A stretch of DNA of 43,654 nt from Streptomyces bungoensis (GTDB lineage: Bacteria; Actinomycetota; Actinomycetes; Streptomycetales; Streptomycetaceae), in the NCBI RefSeq assembly GCF_001514215.1, contig NZ_KQ948872.1:107565-151218 (forward strand), written 5' to 3'. Every line of letters starts with the position of its first letter. Positions within the stretch are counted from its first letter, which is position 1. Shown here piece by piece: positions 1 to 6,889 of this stretch. The notes under the pieces were generated by a model, which saw nothing but the letters and a program-made list of their open reading frames with translations, searched no databases and was not told the DNA's origin. Position numbers and translations under genes: made by a program.

Positions 1-1
1 G

Positions 2-958
2 GGGAAGTCCGGGGCGGTTGCCGAGAGTTCGGTGGCCGGTCCTGGGCCGATGGCGATGCAGGTGCCCGTGCCCGGGAGCGTGTCCGGCCCGGACCTGGGG
101 CCTGGTTCCGGGCCGGTGCCCGGCTCGGGGGGAGGGCTCGGGCACGCCGGTGCCGGGGGCTCGGGAGCCGGGGAGTCCGGGGTGGGGGCCGAGGGCCCGG
201 GCGCCGGGCAGTTCGGGCCGGCGCCCGTCATGGCCCCGGACGGAGCCGGTTCCGGCGGTGCGCCCGCCGTCGTACCCGCCCCCAGGAACGCCGCACCGCA
301 CGACGGCTCCCCGCACGACGCCCCGCCGCGCGGCAAGCTCACCGTCAGTGTGGCGGCGGGCTCCGCCCCGGGCGCGAGCGGCCGGGGCCGCAACGTGAGC
401 TGTACCGTCGCGCTGGCCGTGGCGGGGGCACTGGCCGTGGGCGCCGTGGGGCTCGGGGCGCTGCTGCGCCCCTGGACCGGCGGTGAGAACGACTCGGCGG
501 GCAGCGGACCGGCCGCCACCCGCACCCCCGGACCGTCCTCGCCCGGCGGCGCCTACTCGGGCGCGCCCGATCCCACCGACGGCGCGACCGCCCCCGAGCC
601 CGCGGGCACCGTCCCGGCCCGATACCTCGGTACCTGGGAGGGCCCGGCCACCGGACTCGACGGCAGCCTGCCCATGGGCACCTTCCGGCTCACCGTCCAC
701 CGGGCGGGCGTCGGCGGGGAGTTCGGGCGGCTCACGCAGACCGACCAGCTCGGCGGCGTCTGCACGGACATCCTGACCCTGAAGCAGGTGACGAAGACCC
801 GGATCGTGGCGACCTCGACCGGCGCGAAGGACAACCACGCCGGCTGCGACCCCGCCCCGCACCCCGTCCAGTTGACGCCCGTCGGCGACGACCTGCGGTA
901 CACGTCGGACAGCGCGGCGGAGGGCAACCCGGTGTCCCGCATGTCGAGGGCCGGCTAG
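2..958 (+). CDS. C-terminal part of a membrane protein, probably a Ser/Thr protein kinase (5' end outside window)
   Basis: The reading frame is open to the left edge, so the true start lies outside the window; the GTG at 32 is only an internal candidate. What is visible is a Gly/Pro/Ala-rich disordered linker of about 125 residues, a single membrane helix encoded near 405-470, a second low-complexity linker, and a C-terminal extracellular domain of roughly 115 residues starting near YLGTWEGPATG. That last domain resembles the extracytoplasmic sensor tail found on many Streptomyces Ser/Thr kinases (known family architecture). No kinase motifs are visible because the N-terminal part is missing, so the kinase assignment is inference. 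The linker contains GQFGPAPVM, also found in the TPR protein at 39316. The TAG stop abuts the GTG of the prepilin peptidase, indicating translational coupling. Confidence 0.6.
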   Translation, partial: GKSGAVAESSVAGPGPMAMQVPVPGSVSGPDLGPGSGPVPGSGGGLGHAGAGGSGAGESGVGAEGPGAGQFGPAPVMAPDGAGSGGAPAVVPAPRNAAPHDGSPHDAPPRGKLTVSVAAGSAPGASGRGRNVSCTVALAVAGALAVGAVGLGALLRPWTGGENDSAGSGPAATRTPGPSSPGGAYSGAPDPTDGATAPEPAGTVPARYLGTWEGPATGLDGSLPMGTFRLTVHRAGVGGEFGRLTQTDQLGGVCTDILTLKQVTKTRIVATSTGAKDNHAGCDPAPHPVQLTPVGDDLRYTSDSAAEGNPVSRMSRAG

Positions 959-1735
959 GTGACCGCCCCGGTGGACCTGCTCGTGGTGGTCCTGGCCGCC
1001 CTGTGGGGCGCGGCCGCGGGCGCCCACCTGCCCCGCGCCGCCTACCGCTTCGCCGTCCCGGAGGAGGAGCCGTGGCGCTCCCACTGCCCCGACGGCCACG
1101 CGCTCGAGGGCTGGCTCGGCCGCCGGGCGTGCGGGGACTGTGCCGAGGACGCGAAGGGCGCGAAGGGCACGCAGGGTGCGCCCGGTCGACCGTACGCCCC
1201 CTCCGCTCTCCTCCTCGCCACCGCCACCGCCCTCACCTGCGCCCTCCTCGCCGCCGCCACCGGCACCCGGCCCGAGCTGGCCGCCTGGCTGCTGCTCGCG
1301 CCGGTGTGGGTGCTGCTGGCCGCCGTGGACCTGCGGGTGCGGCGGCTGCCCGACCCGCTGACCCTGCCGATGGCGGCCGCCGCGCTGGCCCTGCTCGGGG
1401 CGGCCGCACTGCTGCCCGAGCACGCCGGCGACTGGCTCACCGCCCTGTACGGCGCGCTCGCCCTCGGCGCCGGCTACTTCGTGCTGTTCCTCGTCAACCC
1501 GGGCGGCATGGGCTTCGGCGACGTGAAACTGGCGCTCGGCACGGGCGCCGTCCTCGGCTGGTACGGCTGGCCGACGGTCCTGCTCGGCACGTTCGCCGGG
1601 TTCCTGCTGGGCGCCCTGTACGGCGGCGCGCTCGTCCTCGCCGGGCGGGCGGGCCGCAAGACGGCCGTCCCGTTCGGCCCGTTCCTCCTCGCGGGGGCCT
1701 TCGCCGGACTCCTGATCGGCGCGTACGCGGCCTGA
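959..1735 (+). CDS. prepilin peptidase (A24 family membrane aspartyl protease)
   Basis: The 258-residue membrane protein has the two catalytic aspartates expected of type IV prepilin peptidases: Asp124 in AVDLRVRRLPD and Asp188 in GMGFGDVKL. About seven hydrophobic segments are visible. An N-terminal cytoplasmic stretch holds Cys43, Cys58 and Cys61 and may be a reduced zinc-binding region. The family cleaves the leader of prepilins or pseudopilins at the inner membrane face. The GTG start directly follows the upstream TAG, so the two genes are probably co-translated. No pilin, secretion ATPase or pilus platform gene is nearby, so its substrate (perhaps Tad/Flp-type pilins elsewhere) is unknown. 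Family assignment is firm; the biological role is inferred. Confidence 0.88.
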   Translation: MTAPVDLLVVVLAALWGAAAGAHLPRAAYRFAVPEEEPWRSHCPDGHALEGWLGRRACGDCAEDAKGAKGTQGAPGRPYAPSALLLATATALTCALLAAATGTRPELAAWLLLAPVWVLLAAVDLRVRRLPDPLTLPMAAAALALLGAAALLPEHAGDWLTALYGALALGAGYFVLFLVNPGGMGFGDVKLALGTGAVLGWYGWPTVLLGTFAGFLLGALYGGALVLAGRAGRKTAVPFGPFLLAGAFAGLLIGAYAA

Positions 1736-1760
1736 CGACGGCCACCCGAACCCCCTGGCG

Positions 1761-1766
1761 TAGGCT
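1761..1766 (+). promoter_or_regulatory. candidate -10 element before mqnC
   Basis: TAGGCT matches the common actinobacterial -10 pattern and lies 38 nt before the mqnC start. I see no good -35 hexamer at normal spacing. A purine-rich ribosome-binding site (AAAAGGAC, near 1790-1797) follows. Confidence 0.35.
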
Positions 1767-1803
1767 GGTTCGGTCCGCCCGTACCCGAGAAAAGGACGCC
1801 CTG

Positions 1804-3003
1804 GTGACCGAGAAGGCCGACCTCCAGTCTGTCCTCGACCGTGCCGCTGCCGGTGGGCGGATCACTCCGGAAGAGGCCCTCGTCCTCTACCGCGACGCGC
1901 CCCTGCACGCGCTCGGCGCCGCCGCCGACGCCGCACGCCGCCTGACGTACGCGGGCATCGAGCACATCGCCACGTACATCATCGAGCGCAACATCAACTA
2001 CACGAACGTGTGCGTCACGGCGTGCAAGTTCTGCGCCTTCTACGCGGCCCCCAAGGACACCGCGAAGGGCTGGACCCGCGACCTCGACGACATCCTGCGC
2101 CGCTGCGCGGAGACCGTCGAACTGGGCGGCACCCAGATCATGTTCCAGGGCGGCCACCACCCGGACTACGGCGTGGAGTACTACGAGAAGCACTTCTCGG
2201 CCATCAAGAAGGAGTTCCCGCAGCTCGTCATCCACAGCCTGGGGGCGAGCGAGGTCGAGCACATGGCCCGGATCAGCGGCGTGTCCGTCGAGGAGGCCAT
2301 CACCCGCATCCACGCGGCCGGTCTGGACTCCTTCGCCGGCGCCGGCGCCGAACTCCTGCCCGAGCGCCCCCGCAAGGCCATCGCCCCGCTGAAGGAGAGC
2401 GGCGAGCGCTGGCTGGAGATCATGGAGATCGCGCACGGGCTGGGCGTGGAGTCGACGTCCACCATGCTCATGGGCACCGGCGAGACCAACGCCGAGCGCA
2501 TCGAGCACCTGCGCATGATCCGCGACGTCCAGGACCGCACGGGCGGCTTCCGCGCCTTCATCCCGTACACCTACCAGCCGGAGAACAACCACCTGAAGGG
2601 CCGCACCCAGGCGACCCTGTTCGAGTACCTGCGGATGATCGCGATCGCCCGCCTCTTCCTCGACAACGTCCGGCACATCCAGGGCTCCTGGCTGACCACC
2701 GGCAAGGAGGTCGGCCAGCTGTCCCTGCACTACGGCGCGGACGACCTCGGCTCGATCATGCTCGAGGAGAACGTCGTCTCCTCGGCCGGCGCCAAGCACC
2801 GCTCCAACCGGCTGGAGATCATCGACCTCATCCGCCGCGCGGGCCGCGTCCCGGCGCAGCGCTCGACGACGTACGAGCACCTCGTGGTCCACGACGACCC
2901 GGCGAACGACCCCGTCGACGACCGCGTGGTCTCCCACATCTCCTCCACGGCCATCGAAGGCGGCACGGCCCACCCCGAGCTGAAGCTGCTGGCGTCCAAC
3001 TGA
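1804..3003 (+). CDS. mqnC: cyclic dehypoxanthinylfutalosine synthase (radical SAM)
   Basis: This radical S-adenosylmethionine enzyme cyclises dehypoxanthinylfutalosine in the futalosine route to menaquinone. The [4Fe-4S] motif Cys70-x3-Cys74-x2-Cys77 (CVTACKFC) is preceded by the family-typical NINYTNVC segment. MFQGGHHPDYG, FAGAGAELLPERPRK and FIPYTYQPENN further identify MqnC rather than MqnE or the F420 enzymes. The length, 399 residues, is normal. The GTG at 1804 is chosen because AAAAGGAC lies about 7 nt upstream and the protein then begins just ahead of the conserved helix; the open frame extends upstream without conserved residues. It is followed after 7 nt by an amidohydrolase-like gene and then menG, so the locus is devoted to menaquinone. 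mqnA, mqnB and mqnD are not in this window. Confidence 0.96.
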   Translation: MTEKADLQSVLDRAAAGGRITPEEALVLYRDAPLHALGAAADAARRLTYAGIEHIATYIIERNINYTNVCVTACKFCAFYAAPKDTAKGWTRDLDDILRRCAETVELGGTQIMFQGGHHPDYGVEYYEKHFSAIKKEFPQLVIHSLGASEVEHMARISGVSVEEAITRIHAAGLDSFAGAGAELLPERPRKAIAPLKESGERWLEIMEIAHGLGVESTSTMLMGTGETNAERIEHLRMIRDVQDRTGGFRAFIPYTYQPENNHLKGRTQATLFEYLRMIAIARLFLDNVRHIQGSWLTTGKEVGQLSLHYGADDLGSIMLEENVVSSAGAKHRSNRLEIIDLIRRAGRVPAQRSTTYEHLVVHDDPANDPVDDRVVSHISSTAIEGGTAHPELKLLASN

Positions 3004-3010
3004 CCCGGCC

Positions 3011-3616
3011 GTGCTGACGATTCACGCCGACTCCCGCGGCCGCGCCTTCGCCGTCAGGGGGGAGTGGATCGAGGCCGTGGGGTCCCCGGAGCGGCTGGCC
3101 GCCGCGTACCCGCGGGCGCGCGTGCGCGAGTGGCCCGGCATCCTCACGTCCGGGTTCGTCAACCTCCACGGCAACGAGCTGCTGGAGGAGGCGTACCACC
3201 CCGACCCGCGGGAGGCCGACACGCTCGGCACCGAGCCGCTGACCGGGGACGTGCTGGCGGCGCTCACCCTGGACAGCGCCCGCTGGGGCGCGAGCGCCCG
3301 GCGCGGGGTGCAGCGGATGCTGGCGCACGGCACGGTCGCGGCGGCCTGCGAACCGCTGCGCAACCGCGCGGTGCGGGACGCCGTGCGCCGTACCGGCCTG
3401 GGGATCGTGGGCCGGCTGGGGCGTCCAGGCGGCGTGCCCTCCCTCGACCCGTGCGCCTCGGGCCTGCCCCTGGACCTCCCGCCCGAGCGCGAGGCCGGCT
3501 CCGCCGCCCGCTTCGCCGTCTTCGACGTGCGCGACGCGGCCGAACTGGCCGAGCGCGGCTCCGGCACGTGCGTGGCGACGGTGGTGGCCGGACGGCTCGT
3601 GTTCCGCCGCCGCTGA
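3011..3616 (+). CDS. imidazolonepropionase/aminodeoxyfutalosine-deaminase-like domain protein, truncated
   Basis: The 201-residue protein looks like the composite beta domain plus edge of an amidohydrolase: an N-terminal beta-rich segment (IHADSRGRAFAV, EWIEAVGSPERL) leads into SGFVNLHGNELLEEAYH, and the C-terminal strand VATVVAGRLVFRR is the usual closing sequence. A functional family member is about twice this length and carries an HxH metal motif in the first barrel strand; here only His53 remains (H-G-N) and most of the TIM barrel is missing. It lies 7 nt after mqnC and is probably cotranscribed. Deamination of aminodeoxyfutalosine is a step of the same pathway in some actinobacteria, which makes the location suggestive, but this protein appears catalytically degenerate. 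A structural, regulatory or residual role is inference. Confidence 0.7.
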   Translation: MLTIHADSRGRAFAVRGEWIEAVGSPERLAAAYPRARVREWPGILTSGFVNLHGNELLEEAYHPDPREADTLGTEPLTGDVLAALTLDSARWGASARRGVQRMLAHGTVAAACEPLRNRAVRDAVRRTGLGIVGRLGRPGGVPSLDPCASGLPLDLPPEREAGSAARFAVFDVRDAAELAERGSGTCVATVVAGRLVFRRR

Positions 3617-3667
3617 GCCCGATCGCCGTCCGCCTCCGGCCTGCGGCCGGTCCCGGGCGGGCCTCCT

Positions 3668-3674
3668 GCAAGAA
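3668..3674 (+). promoter_or_regulatory. menG: candidate -10 element giving leaderless menG mRNA
   Basis: CAAGAAT lies 7 nt before the menG GTG at 3682. A transcript from it would start at or within a base or two of the start codon. No clear ribosome-binding site is present, which fits leaderless translation. No convincing -35 was found. Confidence 0.3.
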
Positions 3675-3681
3675 TGGGCGG

Positions 3682-4377
3682 GTGACCCGCGCTTCCCTGA
3701 ACAAGCAGCCGCACGAAGTCGCCTCGATGTTCGACGACGTGGCGGAACGGTACGACCTGACCAACGACGTGCTGTCGCTCGGCCAGGACCGGCGCTGGCG
3801 CAAGGAGGTCGCGAAGGCGGTCGACGCGCGTCCCGCGCAGAAGGTCCTCGACCTGGCGGCCGGTACGGCGACCTCCTCGCTGCCCTTCACGCGCTCGGGC
3901 GCGTACGTCGTCCCCTGCGACTTCTCCATCGGGATGCTCCAGGTCGGCAAGAAGAGGAACCCCTGGCTGCCGTTCACGGCGGGCGACGCGACGAGACTGC
4001 CGTTCTGCGACGACACCTTCGACGCCGTCACCATCTCCTTCGGCCTGCGCAACGTGCAGGACACCGACGCGGCCCTGCGCGAGATGTACCGGGTGACCCG
4101 GCCCGGCGGGCGCGTGGTGATCTGCGAGTTCTCGCACCCGACGTGGGCGCCCTTCCGGACCGTCTACAGCGAGTACCTCATGCGGGCCCTGCCGCCGGTC
4201 GCGCGCGCGGTGTCCTCGAACCCCGACGCGTACGTCTACCTCGCCGAGTCCATCCGCGCCTGGCCCGACCAGCCGGCCCTCGGCGAGCGGCTGCGCAAGG
4301 CGGGCTGGTCGAAGGTGGCCTGGCGGAACCTGACCGGCGGCGTGGTCGCGCTGCACCGGGGCTTCAAGGAGAGCTGA
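3682..4377 (+). CDS. menG: demethylmenaquinone methyltransferase (UbiE/MenG family)
   Basis: This class I SAM-dependent methyltransferase of 231 residues carries out the final C-methylation of demethylmenaquinone. Family signatures are visible: FDDVAERYDLTNDVLSLGQD near the N-terminus, the SAM-binding motif I VLDLAAGTATSS, an acidic loop region with PCDFSIGMLQVGKK, and the downstream FGLRNVQDTDAALREMYRVT and PGGRVVICEFSHP blocks that distinguish UbiE/MenG from general methyltransferases. GTG 3682 is chosen because the conserved N-terminal region follows at once. It lies 65 nt after the amidohydrolase-like gene, and an A/T-containing -10 just upstream suggests its own transcript. It acts with mqnC upstream and the prenyl-reductase-type flavoprotein downstream in menaquinone maturation. 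Confidence 0.93.
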   Translation: MTRASLNKQPHEVASMFDDVAERYDLTNDVLSLGQDRRWRKEVAKAVDARPAQKVLDLAAGTATSSLPFTRSGAYVVPCDFSIGMLQVGKKRNPWLPFTAGDATRLPFCDDTFDAVTISFGLRNVQDTDAALREMYRVTRPGGRVVICEFSHPTWAPFRTVYSEYLMRALPPVARAVSSNPDAYVYLAESIRAWPDQPALGERLRKAGWSKVAWRNLTGGVVALHRGFKES

Positions 4378-4396
4378 CCCCGGCCGCGCGCACCGC

Positions 4397-4741
4397 TCAG
4401 CGGTCGATCGTCTCGAAGGCGTCCCCGGGCCGGCCCAGCTCGCGCCGCAGCCCGCCCGTGGGCGGCCGCGGGACGCGCGGCTCGCGCACGCCCCCGCCCC
4501 CCTCGCCCTCACCGAAGTCGAACCACACGTACACCATGGCGTCCGGCGGCACCTCGGCGCCGGGCTGCGGGTACTGGCGTACGACGTAGTCGACGACCGT
4601 GTGAAGGAAGTCCGGACGGTCCGGCGCGTTGAGGAACAGGCCCCGCGCCCGGGCCGTCTCGCGCGCGTCCACGGCCATGAGGCCGACCAGACGAGGAACG
4701 CGCACATCGGGTGTCTTGGGTGTTATGCGCACAGATGTCAC
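4397..4741 (-). CDS. small stand-alone PASTA-domain protein
   Basis: The 114-residue protein contains one PASTA-type repeat: RVPRLVGLMAVDARETARARG at the start and RQYPQPGAEVPPDAMVYVWF toward the end, matching the helix-then-strand pattern seen in PknB-type kinases and penicillin-binding proteins, where these domains bind muropeptides or beta-lactams. Here there is no kinase domain, no transpeptidase domain, no signal peptide and no membrane helix; after the repeat comes a Gly/Glu-rich tail. It is probably cytoplasmic, so the usual extracellular ligand role is unlikely. It is convergent with menG (19-nt gap). Start GTG 4741 gives the shortest lead into the repeat; a possible -10 (TACCCT on the minus strand near 4765) precedes it. 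Function unknown. Confidence 0.72.
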   Translation of the reverse strand: MTSVRITPKTPDVRVPRLVGLMAVDARETARARGLFLNAPDRPDFLHTVVDYVVRQYPQPGAEVPPDAMVYVWFDFGEGEGGGGVREPRVPRPPTGGLRRELGRPGDAFETIDR

Positions 4742-4802
4742 CCCCAGCGGTAGGTGCAGGGTAACTCCGCACCCGGGCCGCCCGGAAGCGCCATGTCGCT
4801 TT

Positions 4803-4831
4803 CTGTGACAATCAGTTACTCTCGGTCACAG
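4803..4831. repeat. inverted repeat CTGTGAC...GTCACAG at the 3' end of the GNAT gene
   Basis: Perfect 7-bp arms (4803-4809 and 4825-4831) are separated by 15 nt and overlap the stop codon of the acetyltransferase gene. It may be a weak terminator for that gene or a protein-binding site upstream of the PASTA gene; nothing in the sequence decides between these. Confidence 0.35.
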
Positions 4832-5332
4832 TTCGAGCCGGTAGCAGTGCCCCTGCCGGGCCGAGGAGGGGGTCGTGAACGTCTCCGCGAGGCGCATGCC
4901 GAGGCGCCGGGTGACCGCGATGGAGCGCTCGTTGCGCGCGTCGACCATCGCCACCACCTGCTCCACCCCCGCCGCCCGCAGCCGCTCCAGGGTCTCCTCG
5001 GCGGCGGCCGTGGCGTACCCCCGCCCCCAGTGCGGCCGGCCGAAGCGCCAGCCGATCTCGATCTCGCCCGCCGGACCCCACGCGTGCGGCCACGGCTGGG
5101 CCCCGGTGAAGCCGACGACGTCACCGGCGTCGTCCAGCACCGACCACAGGCAGAAGCCGCGCTCCGCGTCGTGCCGCCGCTGGCGGGCGGTCAGCTCCTC
5201 GTAGACGGACAGCTCGGCGGCGCGGCCCCCGTGGAACTCCATGACCTCGGGGTCGGCGAAGACCCGGTGCCAGGTGAACGCGTCCTCGTCGGTGGGCACG
5301 CGCAGTCGTACTGCGGGGAGAGCTCGGTTCAC
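4826..5332 (-). CDS. GNAT-family N-acetyltransferase (RimJ/RimL-like)
   Basis: The 168-residue protein has the GNAT fold pattern. VRLRVPTDEDAFTWHRVFADP is the N-terminal strand and helix typical of RimJ/RimL-type enzymes. EIEIGWRFGRPHWGRGYATAAAE holds the acetyl-CoA motif A with the R/Q-x-x-G-x-G/A type loop (HWGRGYA), and NERSIAVTRRLGMRLAE is motif B. Enzymes of this subfamily acetylate N-terminal or other amino groups of proteins or small molecules; the substrate here is unknown. The GTG at 5332 is chosen because GAAGGG lies about 8 nt upstream; longer starts would add unconserved sequence. It is divergent from the geranylgeranyl-reductase-type gene across a 97-bp shared promoter region. 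Confidence 0.85.
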   Translation of the reverse strand: MNRALPAVRLRVPTDEDAFTWHRVFADPEVMEFHGGRAAELSVYEELTARQRRHDAERGFCLWSVLDDAGDVVGFTGAQPWPHAWGPAGEIEIGWRFGRPHWGRGYATAAAEETLERLRAAGVEQVVAMVDARNERSIAVTRRLGMRLAETFTTPSSARQGHCYRLEL

Positions 5333-5369
5333 GGGGCAGCCCTTCAGCCGGGTGATCAATTCTGCTGAA

Positions 5370-5375
5370 TAGACT
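5370..5375 (+). promoter_or_regulatory. candidate -10 element before the prenyl-reductase-type gene
   Basis: TAGACT in the 97-bp divergent intergenic region fits the actinobacterial -10 pattern and lies 54 nt upstream of the GTG at 5430. A GTGATCAA element at 5352-5359 lies just upstream. No good -35 hexamer is visible. Confidence 0.3.
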
Positions 5376-5429
5376 GCCCATGTCCAGTGCCGGTCGGCAC
5401 GCTGATTCCGAACTTGGGGAGATCCCGCC

Positions 5430-6722
5430 GTGACCGTCGAGACTGAGCCCCTCTCCGAGAACACCGCCGATGTGATCGTCGTCGGCGCGGGGCCGGCCGG
5501 CTCCACCACCGCCTACCACCTCGCGAAGGCCGGACTCGACGTCCTGCTGCTGGAGAAGACCGAGTTCCCGCGCGAGAAGGTCTGCGGCGACGGCCTGACC
5601 CCGCGCGCGGTCAAGCAGCTCGTGGCCATGGGCATCGACATCTCCGAAGAGGCCGGCTGGCTGCGCAACAAGGGCCTGCGCATCATCGGCGGCGGCTCCC
5701 GCCTCCAGCTCGACTGGCCGGATCTCGCCGCCTACCCGAACTACGGACTCGTCCGCAAGCGCGACGACTTCGACGAGCAGCTCGCCCGCAACGCCCAGAA
5801 GGCCGGCGCCCGCCTCTTCGAGCGCTGCAACGTCTCCGGCCCGGTCGTCGACGACCGCACCGGCCGCATCACCGGCGTGACCGCCAAGCTCGGCGAGGAG
5901 AAGCGCGAGGTCACCTTCCGCGCGCCGCTCGTCGTCGCCGCCGACGGCAACTCCACCCGGCTGTCCCTCGCGATGGGCCTGCACCGCCGCGAGGACCGCC
6001 CGATGGGCGTCGCGGTGCGTACGTACTTCACCTCCCCGCGCCACGACGACGACTACCTGGAGTCCTGGCTGGAGCTGTGGGACCGCCGCGGCCCCCAGGA
6101 CCGCCTGCTGCCCGGCTACGGCTGGATCTTCGGCATGGGCGACGGCACCTCCAACGTCGGCCTCGGCGTGCTCAACACCTCCGCCGCGTTCAAGGAGCTG
6201 GACTGGCGCGAGATCCTCAAGGCCTGGTGCGCCTCCATGCCGGCCGACTGGGGCTACACCCCGGAGAACATGACCGGCCCGATCCGCGGCGCCGCCCTGC
6301 CCATGGCCTTCAACCGCCAGCCGCACTACACGAAGGGCCTGCTGCTCGTCGGCGACGCCGGCGGCCTGGTGAACCCCTTCAACGGCGAGGGCATCGCCTA
6401 CGCCATGGAGTCCGGCCAGCTCGCCGCCGACGTCATCGTCCAGGCCCACGCGCGGGCCACGCCCGCCCAGCGGGAGATCGCCCTGCAGCGCTACCCGCGG
6501 GTCCTCAAGGACACCTACGGCGGCTACTACACCCTCGGCCGCGCCTTCGTGAAGCTCATCGGCAACCCGAAGGTCATGCAGATCGCCGCCCAGCGCGGCC
6601 TCACGCACCCGATGCTGATGAAGTTCACCCTCAAGCTCCTGGCGAACCTCACCGACCCGACGGGCGGCGACGCGATGGACCGCATCATCAACGGCCTGAC
6701 CAAGGTGGCGCCGAAGGCGTGA
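5430..6722 (+). CDS. geranylgeranyl reductase family FAD flavoprotein, probable menaquinone prenyl-chain reductase
   Basis: The 430-residue protein begins with an FAD-binding Rossmann motif (VIVVGAGPAGSTTAYHLA; GAGPAG at 19-24) followed by EKTEFPREKVCGDGLTPRAV, the signature of the geranylgeranyl reductase family. A second FAD contact is GDAGGLVNPFNGEGIAYAME. Members saturate double bonds of prenyl chains. In mycobacteria, MenJ, from this family and encoded near menG, reduces one isoprene unit of menaquinone (known). Given menG and mqnC just upstream, and because Streptomyces make partly hydrogenated menaquinones, a role in saturating the menaquinone tail is likely but inferred; archaeal-type lipid or carotenoid substrates are alternatives. 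GTG 5430 follows GGGGAGATCC by a short spacing. It is convergent with the C40 hydrolase gene. Confidence 0.88.
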   Translation: MTVETEPLSENTADVIVVGAGPAGSTTAYHLAKAGLDVLLLEKTEFPREKVCGDGLTPRAVKQLVAMGIDISEEAGWLRNKGLRIIGGGSRLQLDWPDLAAYPNYGLVRKRDDFDEQLARNAQKAGARLFERCNVSGPVVDDRTGRITGVTAKLGEEKREVTFRAPLVVAADGNSTRLSLAMGLHRREDRPMGVAVRTYFTSPRHDDDYLESWLELWDRRGPQDRLLPGYGWIFGMGDGTSNVGLGVLNTSAAFKELDWREILKAWCASMPADWGYTPENMTGPIRGAALPMAFNRQPHYTKGLLLVGDAGGLVNPFNGEGIAYAMESGQLAADVIVQAHARATPAQREIALQRYPRVLKDTYGGYYTLGRAFVKLIGNPKVMQIAAQRGLTHPMLMKFTLKLLANLTDPTGGDAMDRIINGLTKVAPKA

Positions 6723-6731
6723 CCCGCGACG

Positions 6732-6769
6732 GCGGCCCGGCGGACGTCCACCTCGTCCCGCCGGGCCGC
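6732..6769 (+). terminator. intrinsic-type hairpin after the prenyl-reductase-type gene
   Basis: Perfect 12-bp arms (GCGGCCCGGCGG at 6732-6743, complement at 6758-6769) with a 14-nt loop start 9 nt after the stop codon. There is no T-tract, which is normal for this group of bacteria. Confidence 0.7.
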
Positions 6770-6826
6770 TCTCGTCCGCCTCGCGGCGAACTGACGACGT
6801 ATCCGACATGCCGGGCATGCCGGGGA

Positions 6827-6871
6827 ACGCGTGAGGGCCGCAGCCCCCGAGCGGCTGCGGCCCTCACGCGT
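6827..6871 (-). terminator. 19-bp perfect terminator stem after the C40 hydrolase gene
   Basis: Arms at 6827-6845 and 6853-6871 are perfectly complementary over 19 bp with a 7-nt loop, beginning 18 nt past the stop of the minus-strand hydrolase gene. It probably also blocks read-through from the convergent plus-strand gene. Confidence 0.8.
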
Positions 6872-6889
6872 GAGAAGGGTGTGGAGCGC

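Noticed and set aside
1474..2973. Minus-strand open frame of about 500 codons opposite mqnC
   Set aside because: Antisense shadow of a conserved enzyme, with no domain in the translation.
4754..5368. Plus-strand frame opposite the acetyltransferase
   Set aside because: The GNAT motifs are clearly on the minus strand, and this frame gives no recognisable protein.
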